The position numbers and the translations under genes were made by a program. The notes under the pieces are model-generated. The model worked only from the letters and a program-made list of their open reading frames with translations. It had not been told where the DNA came from and did no database searches. A DNA stretch of 64,000 bases from Artocarpus heterophyllus (lineage: Eukaryota > Streptophyta > Magnoliopsida > Rosales > Moraceae), in the NCBI GenBank assembly GCA_025403435.1, contig CM046350.1, forward strand, positions 6,669,512 to 6,733,511, read 5' to 3'. How positions within the stretch are numbered: the first letter of the stretch is position 1; every line of letters starts with the position of its first letter. This document shows positions 9,706-22,464 of this stretch, piece after piece.

Positions 9706-12700
9706 TGTGTAGACCACAAATTTTCTTATATTAAATGCAGAAAAAAAAAAGAAAAAGAAAATCTCACAAAAAATCAGCTCTTTCTCTCTCTACATTTTCT
9801 CTCTCTCTCCTCAAACCTCGGTGAAGATTTTGATGTCTGTTTTGACATCTCTCGCACCAATGAAAAGCTCTCGTTGAGCTGAGTCTAACTGTGTGCCGTG
9901 CTGCCTACAATGCCACTGGAGCAAGCCATACGCGCTGCCCAAAGCGGTGGTGAAACCTATTTTTTATGACGTGATTTCTTCGTCGTCCGACCACTGATTG
10001 ATGTGACCTTGGTGTCCACAAACTCAGATTAACAAGTGGAACAAGAAGACACCAATCTCCTAGCTCAATTCCAGCTAGAGAGGCACGATAGAGCAGCCTT
10101 GTTTCTGCTGCCGTGCCACCTCATGATTTCGCCGCTGCCGGTGACGGTGAAGAACACCGCCCACGTCATTTGGTTCAGAACGCCATGAACCGAAAATGCC
10201 TCCCCTAATTGCACCATTGCGCCGCCCCTCGTTGGAGATCGTGGATGCCCACCATCGCCGCCGTGGGTGAACTTGGGTTCACCGTTTTAGGCCATGTTGT
10301 GCCAAATTGAGGGCACAAACACCTTCAGAGGATTGAGAGAAAGAAATTCATCTCTTCAATTATACGAAATGATTGCCGATCACTGGAGAACCAAGACTCG
10401 TCGCCTAGCGCCGTCGTGAGGAGGTGGAGCTATCGTTCCATGCGGTATTGAGCTGCCCCACCATAGGGGAAATGTTTAGAGAGCTACGGGGAGCAAAACT
10501 CCCAACTCAATTGCACAGAAGCTTTGCCGGAGATAGGAGATCGGAGTCTCCATTTTTGCCGCCAACTTTGAGCTTCGATCTGCATGGTTAGAGGCCAAAT
10601 TGGGTGAAATTGACACTGTCATTGGACTCAAAAGGGTCAATTTAGGGGGGTAGGCCCGAGCGCAACTGCCAATAGAGTTCAGTCGACGTCGGTCAACGGC
10701 CACTTTGGATTTTGATGATCCAGACCCTCCAATCGATGATCCGAGATTGCCTCCCGACTCGTTTCGATGCTCTAAACGCGATGGTGACCTTCGTTTAAGC
10801 TAATTCTACTCTGGTAAAAATCATCTGGTACCAACTGTATGTAAATCAAGGTGATTTAAACAACAGTAACGGAGTCCAAAATGACATTTCTAGTAATGTA
10901 TGATCTCTAGGAAGCATTCCTAGTCATTCATGGTTGCTCGAGAAGCACTGTAGAGGATGTTTCGCATACTATAGATACGACGAGATACAACTAAACCCGC
11001 TTAACTCGGAGTCCAAGTAAGTAGGAATCTCGCCTATAGTATAAACCATTTTAAAATAAATTATTTTAAATGCTTTCATAAAAATTTATGAAAATGGATG
11101 ATCAATGATTTTTACACTATTTTATGTTAAAATGGGTGTTATGTTATGTTATGTCATGATATGATATGCTACGATGATGTCATAATTAATATGTGATGAA
11201 TGCAATAAGTTTTAGAATAAGTTATGATTTGTAAAATGTGTCTGTGTTATATCTTGCATTTATTATGCAATAAGTTGTATTTGTTATTCAATAGATTTTA
11301 CAGTACAAGCTATAATTTGCAAGTGTGTTTGCATTTAATATGCTCACTAAAGTTAATAAGAAGGTAATGTAAAGATAAAAAGAAAGTGTCATACCAGCCT
11401 CCTTGTTGTGAGATAATGAAAGTAAAGTTAAAGTTTGACCTCCTAGATGTGAGGTATATGACCTCAATGTTCGATGGTCTCAAGTCTTCCGCAAGGGAAG
11501 CGTCATGTTTATGATATCATGATTAATAATGTTGGTACGAACACTAAAGTAAAATAAGGAAAGCTAAAGTAAGATAAGCAAAAATAAGAAACAATGATAG
11601 AAAGTTAAAATAAGATAAGGAAAGTTATGGAACAAAGATAAGAGTTAAAGTAAGAAATGAATGATTACAGGATGTTCATAATCAAGCATAAAACAAGTTG
11701 ACAAGACAGCATAAAATGTTCATGCATATTTTTATTAAAATGATTTTTAATTATGTTTTGCGAGACTGATTTTCTACTTACTGAGTGAAAGCTCATTTAA
11801 GTATGTTCATGCTGTAGGTAAGAAAACCTGTTAGTGACATTTGTTGGGTGATGGTAAGCGACAGACAAATAGTAGAAATGGGTATGGATACCACTATGGT
11901 ATGTTTCTGTTGCCCAAAAAAAAGGTTATTTTTCTATTATTTGACATAGTACTTTCAAAGTTCAAGAAAGTCAAAATTTTAAGAAATATTTTCAAAGTTT
12001 AAGTTATATTTTATGAAACGTTTTATCCAATTATAAAGTTAAGTTTTAAGCTATGTTTCAGTAATTGTTTCTTATTAAGTTTTAAGAAACGATTCAAAAA
12101 GGGTTTTAAAGGCATTGGTTAACAAGGTCTCAACTTAAAATACGACAATAGTCGCAACAGTTTTTAAGAATATTTTAAGGAATGTTTTAAAGGAAGCCAT
12201 TCTTAAATAATTATCTTTATGTTTAAAAGAAAAGTTTTAAAGATATTTTACTATTATATGTTTTAAGAGATTAATGTTATGAGGTATGCAAGGGTTAAGT
12301 TTTTACGAATTATGATTTCGTTAAATCATAATAACTATTATGTGATTTTTTTTTCATTTTTGAGAAATTAATGTTGATATGTTAGTTTACGAAATTATGT
12401 TTTGAGAAATGATTGATATTTCTTTCAAGATTATATGTTACGAATTCTTTATTATCAAGAATTCATTTGAAATAATTATGTTTAAAGTACTTTTGTATTT
12501 TGTTAATGCATAATGTTTTACAGTTTAAGTTATAAGTTTTATGATGCATTTATTATGCAGTAAGTTTTATAGTATAAGTTATGACTTGCAATGTGTTTGC
12601 AAATATTATACAAGTTATTTTTAAAAAACATTTTCACTTGTTATGCATAAAGTTGTAAAGATTAAGTAAAGGTTTGCAATGTATTTGAAAGGAAATTTTT

Positions 12701-12789
12701 ATTATGTAATTTTCAGTACTTTATGTTAAAGTATATTGACATTACGATTACGTTAAGTTAAATGACGGCTACGTAGGTGGGTCGTCACA
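9706..12789 (+). mobile_element. Degenerate LTR-like sequence of the same retrotransposon family
   Basis: The part from about 9770 to 11000 is clearly similar, on the opposite strand, to the GC-richer part of the solo LTR at about 37050-38330. The shared stretch reads through CTCGTTGAGCTGAGTC, GGCACAAACACCTTCAGAGG and GGAGATAGGAGATCGGAG. Further downstream, CCGCAAGGGAAGCGTCATG and an LTR-like ending GGGTCGTCACA at 12789 fit an LTR of this family in plus orientation. The candidate 5' edge is TGTGTAGACC at 9706. No target duplication was found, so the limits are approximate. Short ORFs inside (for example 10476-10703) are not believed. Confidence 0.6.
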
Positions 12790-12895
12790 CAAGCAACAGC
12801 TCTCTGTGACATGTTTTTGCTTATAAGCATCGTATTTAGTAGGGCGTTGGGGAACTTATTTGAAAACCAGTTGTAACTGGGGTTATACTCTTATA

Positions 12896-13051
12896 GGGTG
12901 TTTGGTTAGTGGTAGGAATTATTGATGGGAACCGTCTTTACTGTAGTATATGAGAGTTTTATACTGTAGCAATTTTTTTTTCTATAGCATGTGAAAGCTT
13001 TATACTGTTCATAGTTGAGTTTATGGTGTAAACCATCCTTAGCCAAACACC
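12896..13051. mobile_element. MITE copy 2 (GGGTGTTTGG...CCAAACAC ends)
   Basis: The left end GGGTGTTTGGTTAGTGGT and right end ACCATCCTTAGCCAAACACC are near inverted repeats. The interior has the same 'ttttatactgtagcaatttt' phrases as copies 1 and 3. It is non-coding. Confidence 0.6.
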
Positions 13052-14087
13052 TTTTTAAATATTACAGTAAATTGCTGTAATATAAACCTCTTACATATTG
13101 TAATAAATTGCTTAAATATAAAACTCTCATATGTTACAGTTTTTAAATTTAAAACTTCAGTTCTAAACAGCCAATTAGTTTGAACCGATCGTTTAAACTA
13201 AAAACACCTCAATAATTCAAATATTTTTGCGAGAGAAAACATTGTAACAATATTAATTTAAACTACAAACTGAGATTTGAACTGTGACTCTCAAGCATCT
13301 TACGAGATGATCGTGATTAACAAAATCCTTAGCAAGTGTATTAATGTGATGTTTAGTTCATTGTTTTAACCAGAAAAATTTTAATTTGAACTACTTTTAT
13401 TATAATGATTTTTTTTATAAAATTCAAATTGCTACCATTTTTTAATTCAAAGTGGCGATCAAAATATAACATAAGATTGCTTGGGCTATGCATAATACAG
13501 TATCACGCTTTTTGGATTTGGACGTCGAGGGCAGCTGGAGAGAAAATGGATCTAATTGTTAACATTATTTTCCACAGTAAAAATTGAAAACTCGTGACGT
13601 AACAATTTAAAAACATGAATGGTGTTATCGTGATGGGCAACAAAAGCAAAATATAAGATTGATAAAAAGTACAGACATAATTATTCATTTTAATTTTTAA
13701 TATATGAGAGCTATATCTATTATAGTGTTAGAGTTTTATTAAAGATAAATATATATATTGTTTACTACAGCTATGTTTACAGTGGTTCTTGATGACTATT
13801 AATTATGCCCTTCTAAGAGAAATAAATATATATAAGAAAATATTGGACTTATCTTGAGCTCAAACTTACACTTGGTTAGTTGATTAGCACTCTTCATTTA
13901 ACAACTAATTTCCTAAATGTAAAGATCACACGGTCGAGTTCTAGGCACGTGCATGACAAGAACTAGACACCACCGACTTGACTAGCCCGACAATGATATA
14001 ACATATAGACAATATAATGTAAAGTTACATGTATTTTAGTTTTCCCTTGAAATTGATTTTATGCATGTTTATGTTGATGTTAGAAAC

Positions 14088-14094
<7 letters not shown>
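13052..14094. other. AT-rich non-coding stretch with a possible SINE-like segment
   Basis: No gene is seen. Around 13875-13960 there is an A-box-like TGGTTAGTTGATTAGCAC and, about 55 bp on, a B-box-like GGTCGAGTTC. This could be a worn tRNA-derived SINE, but no poly-A tail or flanking duplication was found. Confidence 0.35.

Positions 14095-14126
<32 letters not shown>
14095..14126. repeat. (TA)n microsatellite
   Basis: An uninterrupted TA dinucleotide run of about 32 bp lies just left of MITE copy 3. Confidence 0.95.
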
Positions 14127-14127
<1 letters not shown>

Positions 14128-14136
14128 CTGATTTAA

Positions 14137-14261
14137 AGGGTGTTTGGAAGGGTGGTGGGAATGTTTCTATCACTTTTTCAGTTATAAACAGTGTAAAGCT
14201 CTCACATATTGTAGTAAAAATGATTCTAACCGACAGTTCTCACCATCCTTCTAAACACCCT
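14137..14261. mobile_element. MITE copy 3 (AGGGTGTTTGG...AACACCCT ends)
   Basis: The outermost eight bases, AGGGTGTT and AACACCCT, are exact inverted repeats. The inner ends GGAAGGGTGGTG and CACCATCCTT are near inverted repeats. The interior matches copies 1 and 2. A worn relative lies near 15087-15220. Confidence 0.65.
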
Positions 14262-17200
14262 ATTAGTTTGAACTTGAAGTTTAAAACGAAAGTTTCTTGA
14301 ACAAAGAAGCGAACTAATTAAGTAGATCCTCTGATTTACGCTAAAGTGTTACTTCTTATTAAAGCGACGCATTCATGTCATGTCATTCGTAAACATACTA
14401 TATTTTATATTTGGTCCAAACAATAAAGTGTTTGAGATAACGGTTAAAACTGAATTGTTGGTTTAAAAATTATAATATGTGAGAGTTTTATATTGTAATA
14501 ATTTTTTATTTTTTACTGTAATTATTGAAAACTTTGCAATATTTATTACTTGGAACTAATGGTTCCGACCTAGACGTTAAACAGAGGCCAAATATATAAT
14601 TCCGAAAATGATCTCCAAATGTCCTGATCCAATTCAACGCAACTTCCTTCTAAAAATTTTCTTGTCATCCGCTGATCATATATCCAACGTGTATAGACCC
14701 AAAGAGAAGAGGACAGAAATATACAACATATAAAATAAATCAATAGCAATTTTGCCTAATAACGCATATAGACACACATAGAATAATATAGGTCCTACCA
14801 CCTTTATATGCGCCTTTTTTTGCGTAAGAAAAAAATTTTGATGGGGAATTTATAAACTTGTGTGTATTTATCATTTATCACTACATTAAATATATAACCG
14901 CATCAGTGATTTAGTATACTCTTTCGAATAACTCTACTTCATAAAATTAAAAATCATTCACAAGCCATACTCTTTTAATGCACCACACGATGTTCATTGT
15001 GATATTTTTGAATTCACCAACCTCAAAAATATACAAGACAAAAAAGGAGAAGGAATTATTATTTTTTTTGATAAACTACTTATAGGCCATTTGAAAGAGC
15101 AGTTTTAACAATCAGTTGTAGTTATAAATAATGTGAAACTTTCATATATTATAGTAAAAAATTACGCTATAAAAGTTTTATGTGCTGTAATTTTTAAACC
15201 AAAATGGTTAATTATAAGTGTTGTTACGGCAGTGAGGGGAAATAATGGCCGAAGATTCCACATCAGAAGTGTCATTCTGCTTCATATTAGAAAGGGTATG
15301 CCCTACATGTCCGTCGGGGACATTGTCTCAATTATGCATGCCCAAGCGGGCCTCACCTCTGGTTGGACACGCACATGATTTTGCAGAAAGTTGACTTCTG
15401 TTTTTTGCAGCACGCAAAAACAAACTCTAAAAAAAAAAAAAATTAAACTTCTCCTATAATTTTTTTTGGTTAAAAATTCAAGATCATGGGAAAAAAAAAT
15501 ACTAGTATCTATTACTATTATGGATTATTGATGAAAATGTTCAGCAAAATACTTGCTTTTCAAAAGATCCATGCGCAGCCACCTTTAATAGACTGATAAA
15601 AACAAGTGAATTTTTCATCAAAAAATTTACACATTACATCTATTACGTACATGGTCGTATAAATGTGGGAAAACCTCAATAATGCAAGAGAAGTGCAGCT
15701 GATATTTATGAGAAGTGGCTATGTGTTAGCTGAGAAATAAAAATATTTAAATTTGAAAGGGACTTTCTATTGCAAAATAATATTCAGACTTTTTTGCTCA
15801 TGCATGTATGGTAAATAATATTTATACATATATAGACACTAGAAAAGAAAAACTTACAATGATATCATTGAATATAACATTTTTATTAGAGACATTATAA
15901 TAACAATAATTGGATGACTAAATTTGATGTTACACTTTTAAAGATTTATAATATATTTAATGCATATAAAGTTATGTTTTTTTTTTTTTCTACATGTTAC
16001 GTAAGAAAGACCGTCTTACTAGAGGACCATAAAAAAAAGTGTGTATGTATGTGTGTATATTTATTTATTACATTTATATGTAGTTATTGACGTAGTTAGG
16101 AAAGTAAGAAATGATGAGGGACTTTTTCTTTGGCACCAATCACAAGCTAGGGAATTCATGCATGACTGCAAAAATGCACATAACCGTTTTGCTTCTGTCT
16201 TGACCCAGAGCTCAAAGAGATTCCAAGGCAGAAAAAAGAGTTTCACGGCCAGTGGAGAATTAATTACTATATTGGGTTATATATTTTTTTGAATGTATAT
16301 TGGGTTATATGTTTCGACATCTTTATGCCCATACAGGAGTTATTGAATGGTGAAACATCAAAGGTACGTAGCAGAATTGTCTGTTTATTGTAATGATTGT
16401 GGTGATAATTGGCTCTATGATGATCATGTTCATGCATTGCCAATTGCCAAACCCCAAAGACTTGTTTTCTCTTTCTAATTTTTTCTTATATATACACATT
16501 TGGGCATCATAATTTTAACATAATTAATCTCAATTATACTAAATTATTAAAGAAGCAATTATAAAATGTTATATAGTACTATACTAGCCATTACCGGTGT
16601 TAACCAATCTTCTGCATGAAATATGTGTCTATAACTGACAATCTTTGAATTTTCTTGATTCCGATCTACAATTAGATAATACATTTCATAAGCAAGACAT
16701 TTTTATATCGTGTTTTTTTAAAATCGATTTTTCTATGTCGATTTAATTAATGGATCGTTCAATTGGAAATGATATCCAAATGTAAAGTAATTACTAAACT
16801 CCAAGTAATTTAGTTTCAAATGGGGGAAAAACAACTCAAGTGTAGCATATTGGAGAAAATCCTGATAATTTTTTAACAGAATCAATTTGCACTGTTTAAT
16901 TCTAGTATGCTTATTTATCATTGATTATTCTGACCACGTAAAAGGGTGCCGTGCAATATTCTTTTGTGGATGTCGTTGGTCCGGGAAATTTCTTGGGCTT
17001 TTCATTGGAAAGCATAAAAAAACTGAGCAAAGGTAGACCCAACTGATGTGAAGGCCACCCTGCTCCAAACCATGTCTACTGATCGTGGGCTGGGTGCTGT
17101 CAAATTTGCCAGTACATTGTGGGCTCTTTGAAAAAAAGGGAGAACGAGAGAAGAGAAAATTACAATATTATATTACACCTTTAAAAATAAAAATTGTGTT

Positions 17201-17340
17201 ATTTATATCACGTTATTATTTATATTATATATTAAATTATATTACAAATAAAAGAGTATTATATTTATAAAAATTAAATTTTAAAAGATGACATTTATAA
17301 AAATTCTCCTTGAGGGAAATAGAGATTTTTTTTGAAACCT
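14262..17340. other. AT-rich non-coding stretch
   Basis: No gene could be supported. The segment holds degenerate MITE-like pieces near 14400-14570 and 15087-15220, homopolymer runs and small ORFs without domains. Less AT-rich patches near 15240-15380, 16090-16260 and 16930-17110 gave no recognisable protein on either strand. Confidence 0.45.
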
Positions 17341-17580
17341 TGTTAAAATAAATAACAGCTTTTGAAAATATTTGTAATAGATTGTCGATTTATGATGTAA
17401 ATAATTTATATATTATGTAAAGAATAAGTATTTACAATGTAAACAATAGAGTAAATAAATTATTTACACCGTAAGTTTATTTAATGTGTAAAAAAACTAT
17501 TTATACTTTAAATAAAAAGGTAAATAAATTACTCATACTATAAATTTTCTATTAACTACAAATATTTTTAAAACTTACCA
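17341..17580. mobile_element. AT-rich MITE (second family), copy 1
   Basis: The left end (AATAAATAACAGCTTTTGAA and on to AATATTTGTAATAG) and the right end (ACTACAAATATTTTTAAAAC) are near inverted repeats. The interior is built of 'gtaaataattt' phrases. A related copy with similar ends lies at about 39060-39340. Confidence 0.45.
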
Positions 17581-19407
17581 CTATCGGTCCGTATGGTAGT
17601 ATTTTTAAAATAGATGAAAATAATTTTGTTTTAAAAAATAAATTTTTTTAATAATTATACTAAAAATATCTTTAAAATTTTTATCTTAAAAAAAGATGCA
17701 AAAACATTTCTAAAAATCCTCAAATAAATACTAAACGATACAATTTCCCCTTTGATAAATATAGCGGAGAATAAGGGAAAAAAGTCACTTTTAAGAGAGA
17801 ACAAAAATTAACAACGCCAATTTTGATGCTAAATAGGCCAATTATTATTAAAGATCGCCCTTCAGGAACGTCCACACAAATCAAACGCTGAATAGAACCA
17901 TCAATGGCATATCAACTTACGCAGAAGCCTGACAACCTCTCTCTCTCTCTCTCTCTCTCTTCCTCTCACACCCTTTGAGAATGTCACAAACAGATCAAGT
18001 GCAAAGGACGACTAGCTTCGAATGACGAAAATAGAGAACCACGACCTTCAAATGATGGCGAGCTTCATGCCAAAACCAGCCTGGCAAGCATTCGAATGAT
18101 GGCGGAAATGGAGGGGTGAGAGGGAGCAACATGGACAAGGAGGAGAGAGAAAGCAAGAGAGAGAGAGGCAGAGTAGGAGACCAGAGATAAGAGAACAAGG
18201 AGAAGGGTGGGATTTAATAAAAAGAAAAAGAAAAGAAAAAAATAAAGGATAAAATTGGGATGCCAAACGAATAATGGTGAAATATGCTGTGTTGTGTTAT
18301 TTATTTTTTTTATACAACGTGTTTTAGGTTTGTTTAAAATATTATATTTTTAATTTTTGTTTTTATTAAACATATACTTTTAAATTAAATTTAATATATA
18401 AATTTAAATATATTTTTGATTAAATATTCATTTTGATCTAAAAATTGACAAAATACCCTCAAATTAAAATATTAAAAAACTTAAAAACTTTTTAAAAAAA
18501 ACTTTATATTAAGGTTTTTGATTTAACAAACGTGTAAAAATATCCTGAAAATAAGTGTTTTGTGCATTATTGTTTTGTTTGCTTTTTGTTTTTTAAAAGT
18601 TTTATTTTCTTTTTTTTTTTGTTTACTTAAGAATAATTTGATCGTTTTAAAAGTTAAAACGAACTATTGACTAGAGTAATATATAGATTTGTATATTAAA
18701 TTTAATATGAATATATATATTTGATGAGATAAAAACTTAAATGTATATAGTTTTTGAATTAATTTAAAACAGAAGTATAAAAAATATATCTCATCAACTT
18801 TAATGGTGTACAATATGTCATTCACTTCAGATGGTTTAACAAAATAGCCTAGATACAACAATTTCCCAAAATGAATATATAGATTGTCTTGAAGCCGATT
18901 GTAGTGTAAATTATGGTAAGTAGCGTTTTGAAGTATTGCCATTCATCGTCCATATGACTTTTATACGTAAATTACTTTAATTTTCAATATAAACAATAAA
19001 TTCTCTAAACGTAGAGTTGTCGTAATTGTTTGTCACGCGACATAATTAAAAAAATGCACAAAATGACTTGTCCGTATGACATGGTGACATGTTTTAAGAT
19101 GTATATATGATTTAGAATGTATATTATCACATAATCTACTATTTTTTCAATTTAAATATCAACTTGATAATGTGTTCTAATTATGATATCGTATTCTTAT
19201 ACGAGCTATTTTTTGCAGCACGTGAAAATTTTATATTCTAGTTGTTTTTTGTTTTATATCCATTGTTGCAATGTGTTAAAAATTTTATAATTTTTCTTTT
19301 TTAAAGCATGTTTTTATCTCAATTTGCGTCATTGAATGTTATATCACCCTAGTTGACCCTTTTACTTTGTCATGGCCAGAGTTGGAGCCAAAAAGATTTT
19401 CTAGTTC
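17581..19407. other. AT-rich non-coding stretch with a CT microsatellite
   Basis: No gene is seen. There is a (CT)n run near 17938-17960 and a purine-rich patch at 18110-18260 whose overlapping ORFs are low-complexity. Confidence 0.45.
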
Positions 19408-20110
19408 TGTCACGCCCCGGAGTACGGGAGGTGACGTGGCGGTTTATTTAAATCAATTAAATAAGAATTTAATTAAAACCAATGGTTTGAGAATCAAATT
19501 ATGTGAGAAATAAGAAGATTTCAACCACATTTTATAAAAGGATTTATAAATATTAAGCAAATAATAAAAATTAATAAAGAACTGCGAGTATGGGTTCCAC
19601 AACCCACAACTTGTGTACACACATGGTACTGACAATATCATAAATACAGTCACAGCCCAAATACAAATAAAGTTAAGTCTTACATGCCTTGATTAAATAA
19701 TACAAAATATAAATCAATCCTCCTATTGCTCCTGAGTTCGGTCCGAAGAATCCTCTCCAAACCTAAATGGGAAACCACCTAGAGGGGGAAATTTAAAACA
19801 AATAAAACGTGAGCGAAAGGCTCAGTAGGACTATGTTTTATATAAAATAATTTCATTTGAAGAAACATTTCATTGACATGAGCACTCAAAAGAAACCTTA
19901 AATAAATAAATGAATAAATAAATAAATAATTTGAGTAGAACCGTCCTGACTCAGAATAGTCTACTCGTATAATTAGAAATACTATTTTTCTTTTCCTAGG
20001 CAAACCATGATATCACCACCGTAGTGGCCCAGCTGGGTTTCGGGACCTGCCCCCAAGGTCGATCGCTACACGGCTCGATCTCTGATATGGCATCATGCCT
20101 ATGTGTTTAT

Positions 20111-20402
20111 TATCATTATCATTCAAAACCCAATTACCGAGTGTTGTCAATTACATTCATTATGAAATTCATTTCAGATCACGGTATATTAAAATATAAC
20201 CGATAAATTCATTTTCAAACAACCATTGAAAACATTTTGATAGAAATCATTATCATTATCATTATCATTCAAAACCCAATTACCAAGTGTTGTCAATTAC
20301 ATTCATTATGAAATTCATTTCAGATCACGGTATATTAAAATATAACCGATAAATTCATTTTCAAACAACCGTTGAAAACATTTTGATAGAAATCCTTTTC
20401 AA
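20111..20402. repeat. Tandem duplication of about 146 bp inside the left LTR
   Basis: The phrase beginning TATCATTATCATTCAAAACC recurs 146 bp downstream and is followed by the same bases up to TTTTGATAGAAATC. The right LTR (about 27170-27310) has one unit only, so the duplication arose after the LTRs were made. Confidence 0.85.
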
Positions 20403-20700
20403 AGCCAAATCATTTCAAAACCAGGCTATCAAAGAAATAGGGTAGAAGTCCTACCTCAATACTCGTGCCGGTGCCCCACACCGTAATCCCGGTCCGCTAT
20501 ACGTTAGCTCCACGGAACCACGAACGATCCTAGATACAAACTAAGTCGATCAATATCTAGTTCAAGACTTTCCATGTTACTAAATCATTTCATGATGTCC
20601 TAGTGTGCCATTTGTATCTTTAAAATCATTCTATAAGGTTGGGATTTAAACCAGGGTTCAAAACAGTGAAAACGGGTAAAAATCACAAAATTTCCCATGC

Positions 20701-20855
20701 CTCGGTCGGCCTGCCGGACTCCCTGCTTCGGCCGGCCGAACTGCACAGTTCGGCCTGCCGGAACCAAAGTTCGGTCGGCCGAACAATTTCCAGGTTCGGC
20801 CTGCCCGACTGAAGAACACCGGCCTGCCGAACACGCACTTCGGCCTGCCGAACTG
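20701..20855. repeat. GC-rich palindrome cluster (TTCGGCCTGCCGAAC type)
   Basis: About eight short GC-rich hairpin-like motifs such as TTCGGCCTGCCGAAC and TTCGGCCGGCCGAAC are packed in 155 bp of otherwise AT-rich LTR. The right LTR has a shortened, partly deleted version at about 27614-27730. Confidence 0.8.
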
Positions 20856-21706
20856 GGAAAACCCAGAAATTCCAGCCACGGGTTTCGATTTCCCCAAAAC
20901 CCAAATCTTGATTCTAACCTGTTTTTCTCAAATCCCAAGCATAGAAAACATTCATAGATGATAGAAAAACATATTTAGACACTTTAAAACTCATTTAAAC
21001 AAGATTCAAACACAAAAATTCTGAAAATCCAAAAATAGGAAAAATTGAGGAAAAATGAAAAATCTTGAATCCGATTCGTTTTTCTTCAATCTAAGCTTAG
21101 ATTCTAGTTGTTCTAAGTTCATTTAACTCAAATCCACGGTTTTCTAAGCTTAAACAAACCTAGATTTCAAAAATGCTCAAAATTGAAAATTTTGTAAAAA
21201 GTTTAGAAATTTCAAATCTAACCTCGAATCGAAGCTTCAATCCGTGATCTCGGTTGCCAAATCACGTCCCCGAGCCTCCTCCTTGCTATCCCGAAGCTTG
21301 GATTCGAAATGGGGTTTAAAAATTTGAGAGAGATGTAGAGAAAGAGAGAAAGGGTGCCTAGAGAGATCAAGAGGAAGAGAGAGAGAGATGACCGTGAGAG
21401 TGAGGAGAGAGAGAGAGGAAGGAAATAAATAGAGAAAAACGGTGGGGGGTTTTACAGTGCGAAAACCATGTGCCGCCCATGGTTTTGCAAAACAGAGTAT
21501 TTTTAACATTTTACAAATTGTTGTGTTTTAAAACTCAAAACATCATTTTAAAACAAATAAGAAATCATTTGAACGCATCAATTTAACAAAACAACCAAAA
21601 ATTCAAAATCCAACCAAATAATCTAATTAATGTTAAAACATTAATTATGGCACACTAATTCATCATTTATATTACATTAACACTAAATAAATTTCGGGGC
21701 ATTACA

Positions 21707-21724
21707 ACTCTCCACCCCTAAAAG
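21707..21724 (-). other. Polypurine tract of the Ty3/gypsy element
   Basis: On the minus strand a TTTTAGGGGTGGAGAG run directly precedes the 3' LTR. It is the expected plus-strand primer. Confidence 0.75.
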
Positions 21725-21753
21725 AAATTTCGCCATCGAAATTTACAACTCAT

Positions 21754-22464
21754 CTAAAAAACAAAACAAATGCGATACAATTCCCGCATACTCGACTCTA
21801 GCTCCCAAGTGGCTTCATCAACCCCATGATGCTGCCACACGACCTTTACCAATGGTATCTCACGACGACGCAAGCTAATCACCTTCCGGTCGATAATCTG
21901 AATCGGCACTTCTTCGTACGTCGTATCTTCCTGAACCTGCAAATCGCGGAATGAAACTATCTTACCCTGCTCAGGTGGACACTTCCTAAGCATCGACACA
22001 TGAAACACATCGTGAACATGAGAAAGTTCGGGCGGAAGATCAAGCCGATAAGCGACCACACCAACACGCTGAGTGATCTCGAACGGCCCAATATACCTCG
22101 GCGCGAGCTTCCCACTCACTCCAAACCGCATAGTTCCCTTACGAGGTGATACCCTCAAGAGAACGAAATCTCCAACCGTGAACTCTAAAGGTCTACGTCT
22201 CCTATCCGCGTAACTCTTATGCCGACTCTGAGCTGCCCTCAACCGATCTCGAATCACCGTGACTTTCTCGTTGCTATCACGAATCTCATCCGGCCCAAGA
22301 ATAACCCTGTCTTCCGGCTCGGCCCAGCACACAGGTGACCTACACGGTCGCCCATACAACGCCTCAAACGGTGCCATACCGATACTCGCCTGATAGCTAT
22401 TGTTGTACGCGAACTCCGCCAAATGCAACATTGCTTCCAATTCCCGCTGAAGTCCAACGCACAA
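21754..22464 (-). pseudogene. Integrase C-terminus with chromodomain-like tail (Ty3/gypsy)
   Basis: This frame starts with the late integrase segment (AEFAYNNSYQASIGMAPFEA, then ALYGRP). The GPF/Y-type module follows (LAPRYIGPFEI and HVHDVFHVSMLRK). It ends with a segment like the chromodomain of Tekay/Del chromoviruses (VPIQIIDRKVISLRRREIPL, VKVVWQHHG, ATWELES). Chromodomains of this kind can steer insertion by binding marked histones. It is out of frame with the upstream integrase core, so the protein is broken. Confidence 0.88.

Larger units (their letters stand above)
19408..21706 (-). repeat. 3' LTR of the Ty3/gypsy element
   Basis: This LTR is 2299 bp. It contains a tandem duplication of about 146 bp (about 20111-20402) that is single in the right LTR, and a GC-rich cluster of short palindromes at 20701-20855. 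The last part has a purine/pyrimidine-biased patch near 21330-21430. Confidence 0.9.

Noticed and set aside
9706..12789. A complete solo LTR
   Set aside because: LTR similarity is clear, but no matching target duplication was found (TAGAC on the left, CAAGC on the right), so the borders are not proven.
13855..13990. A tRNA-derived SINE or tRNA gene
   Set aside because: A-box- and B-box-like words occur but are too far apart for a tRNA, with no cloverleaf, tail or flanking repeat.
20600..20957. Overlapping ORFs with repeated GRP/AEL-like words
   Set aside because: They are translations of the GC-rich palindrome cluster on both strands, not proteins.
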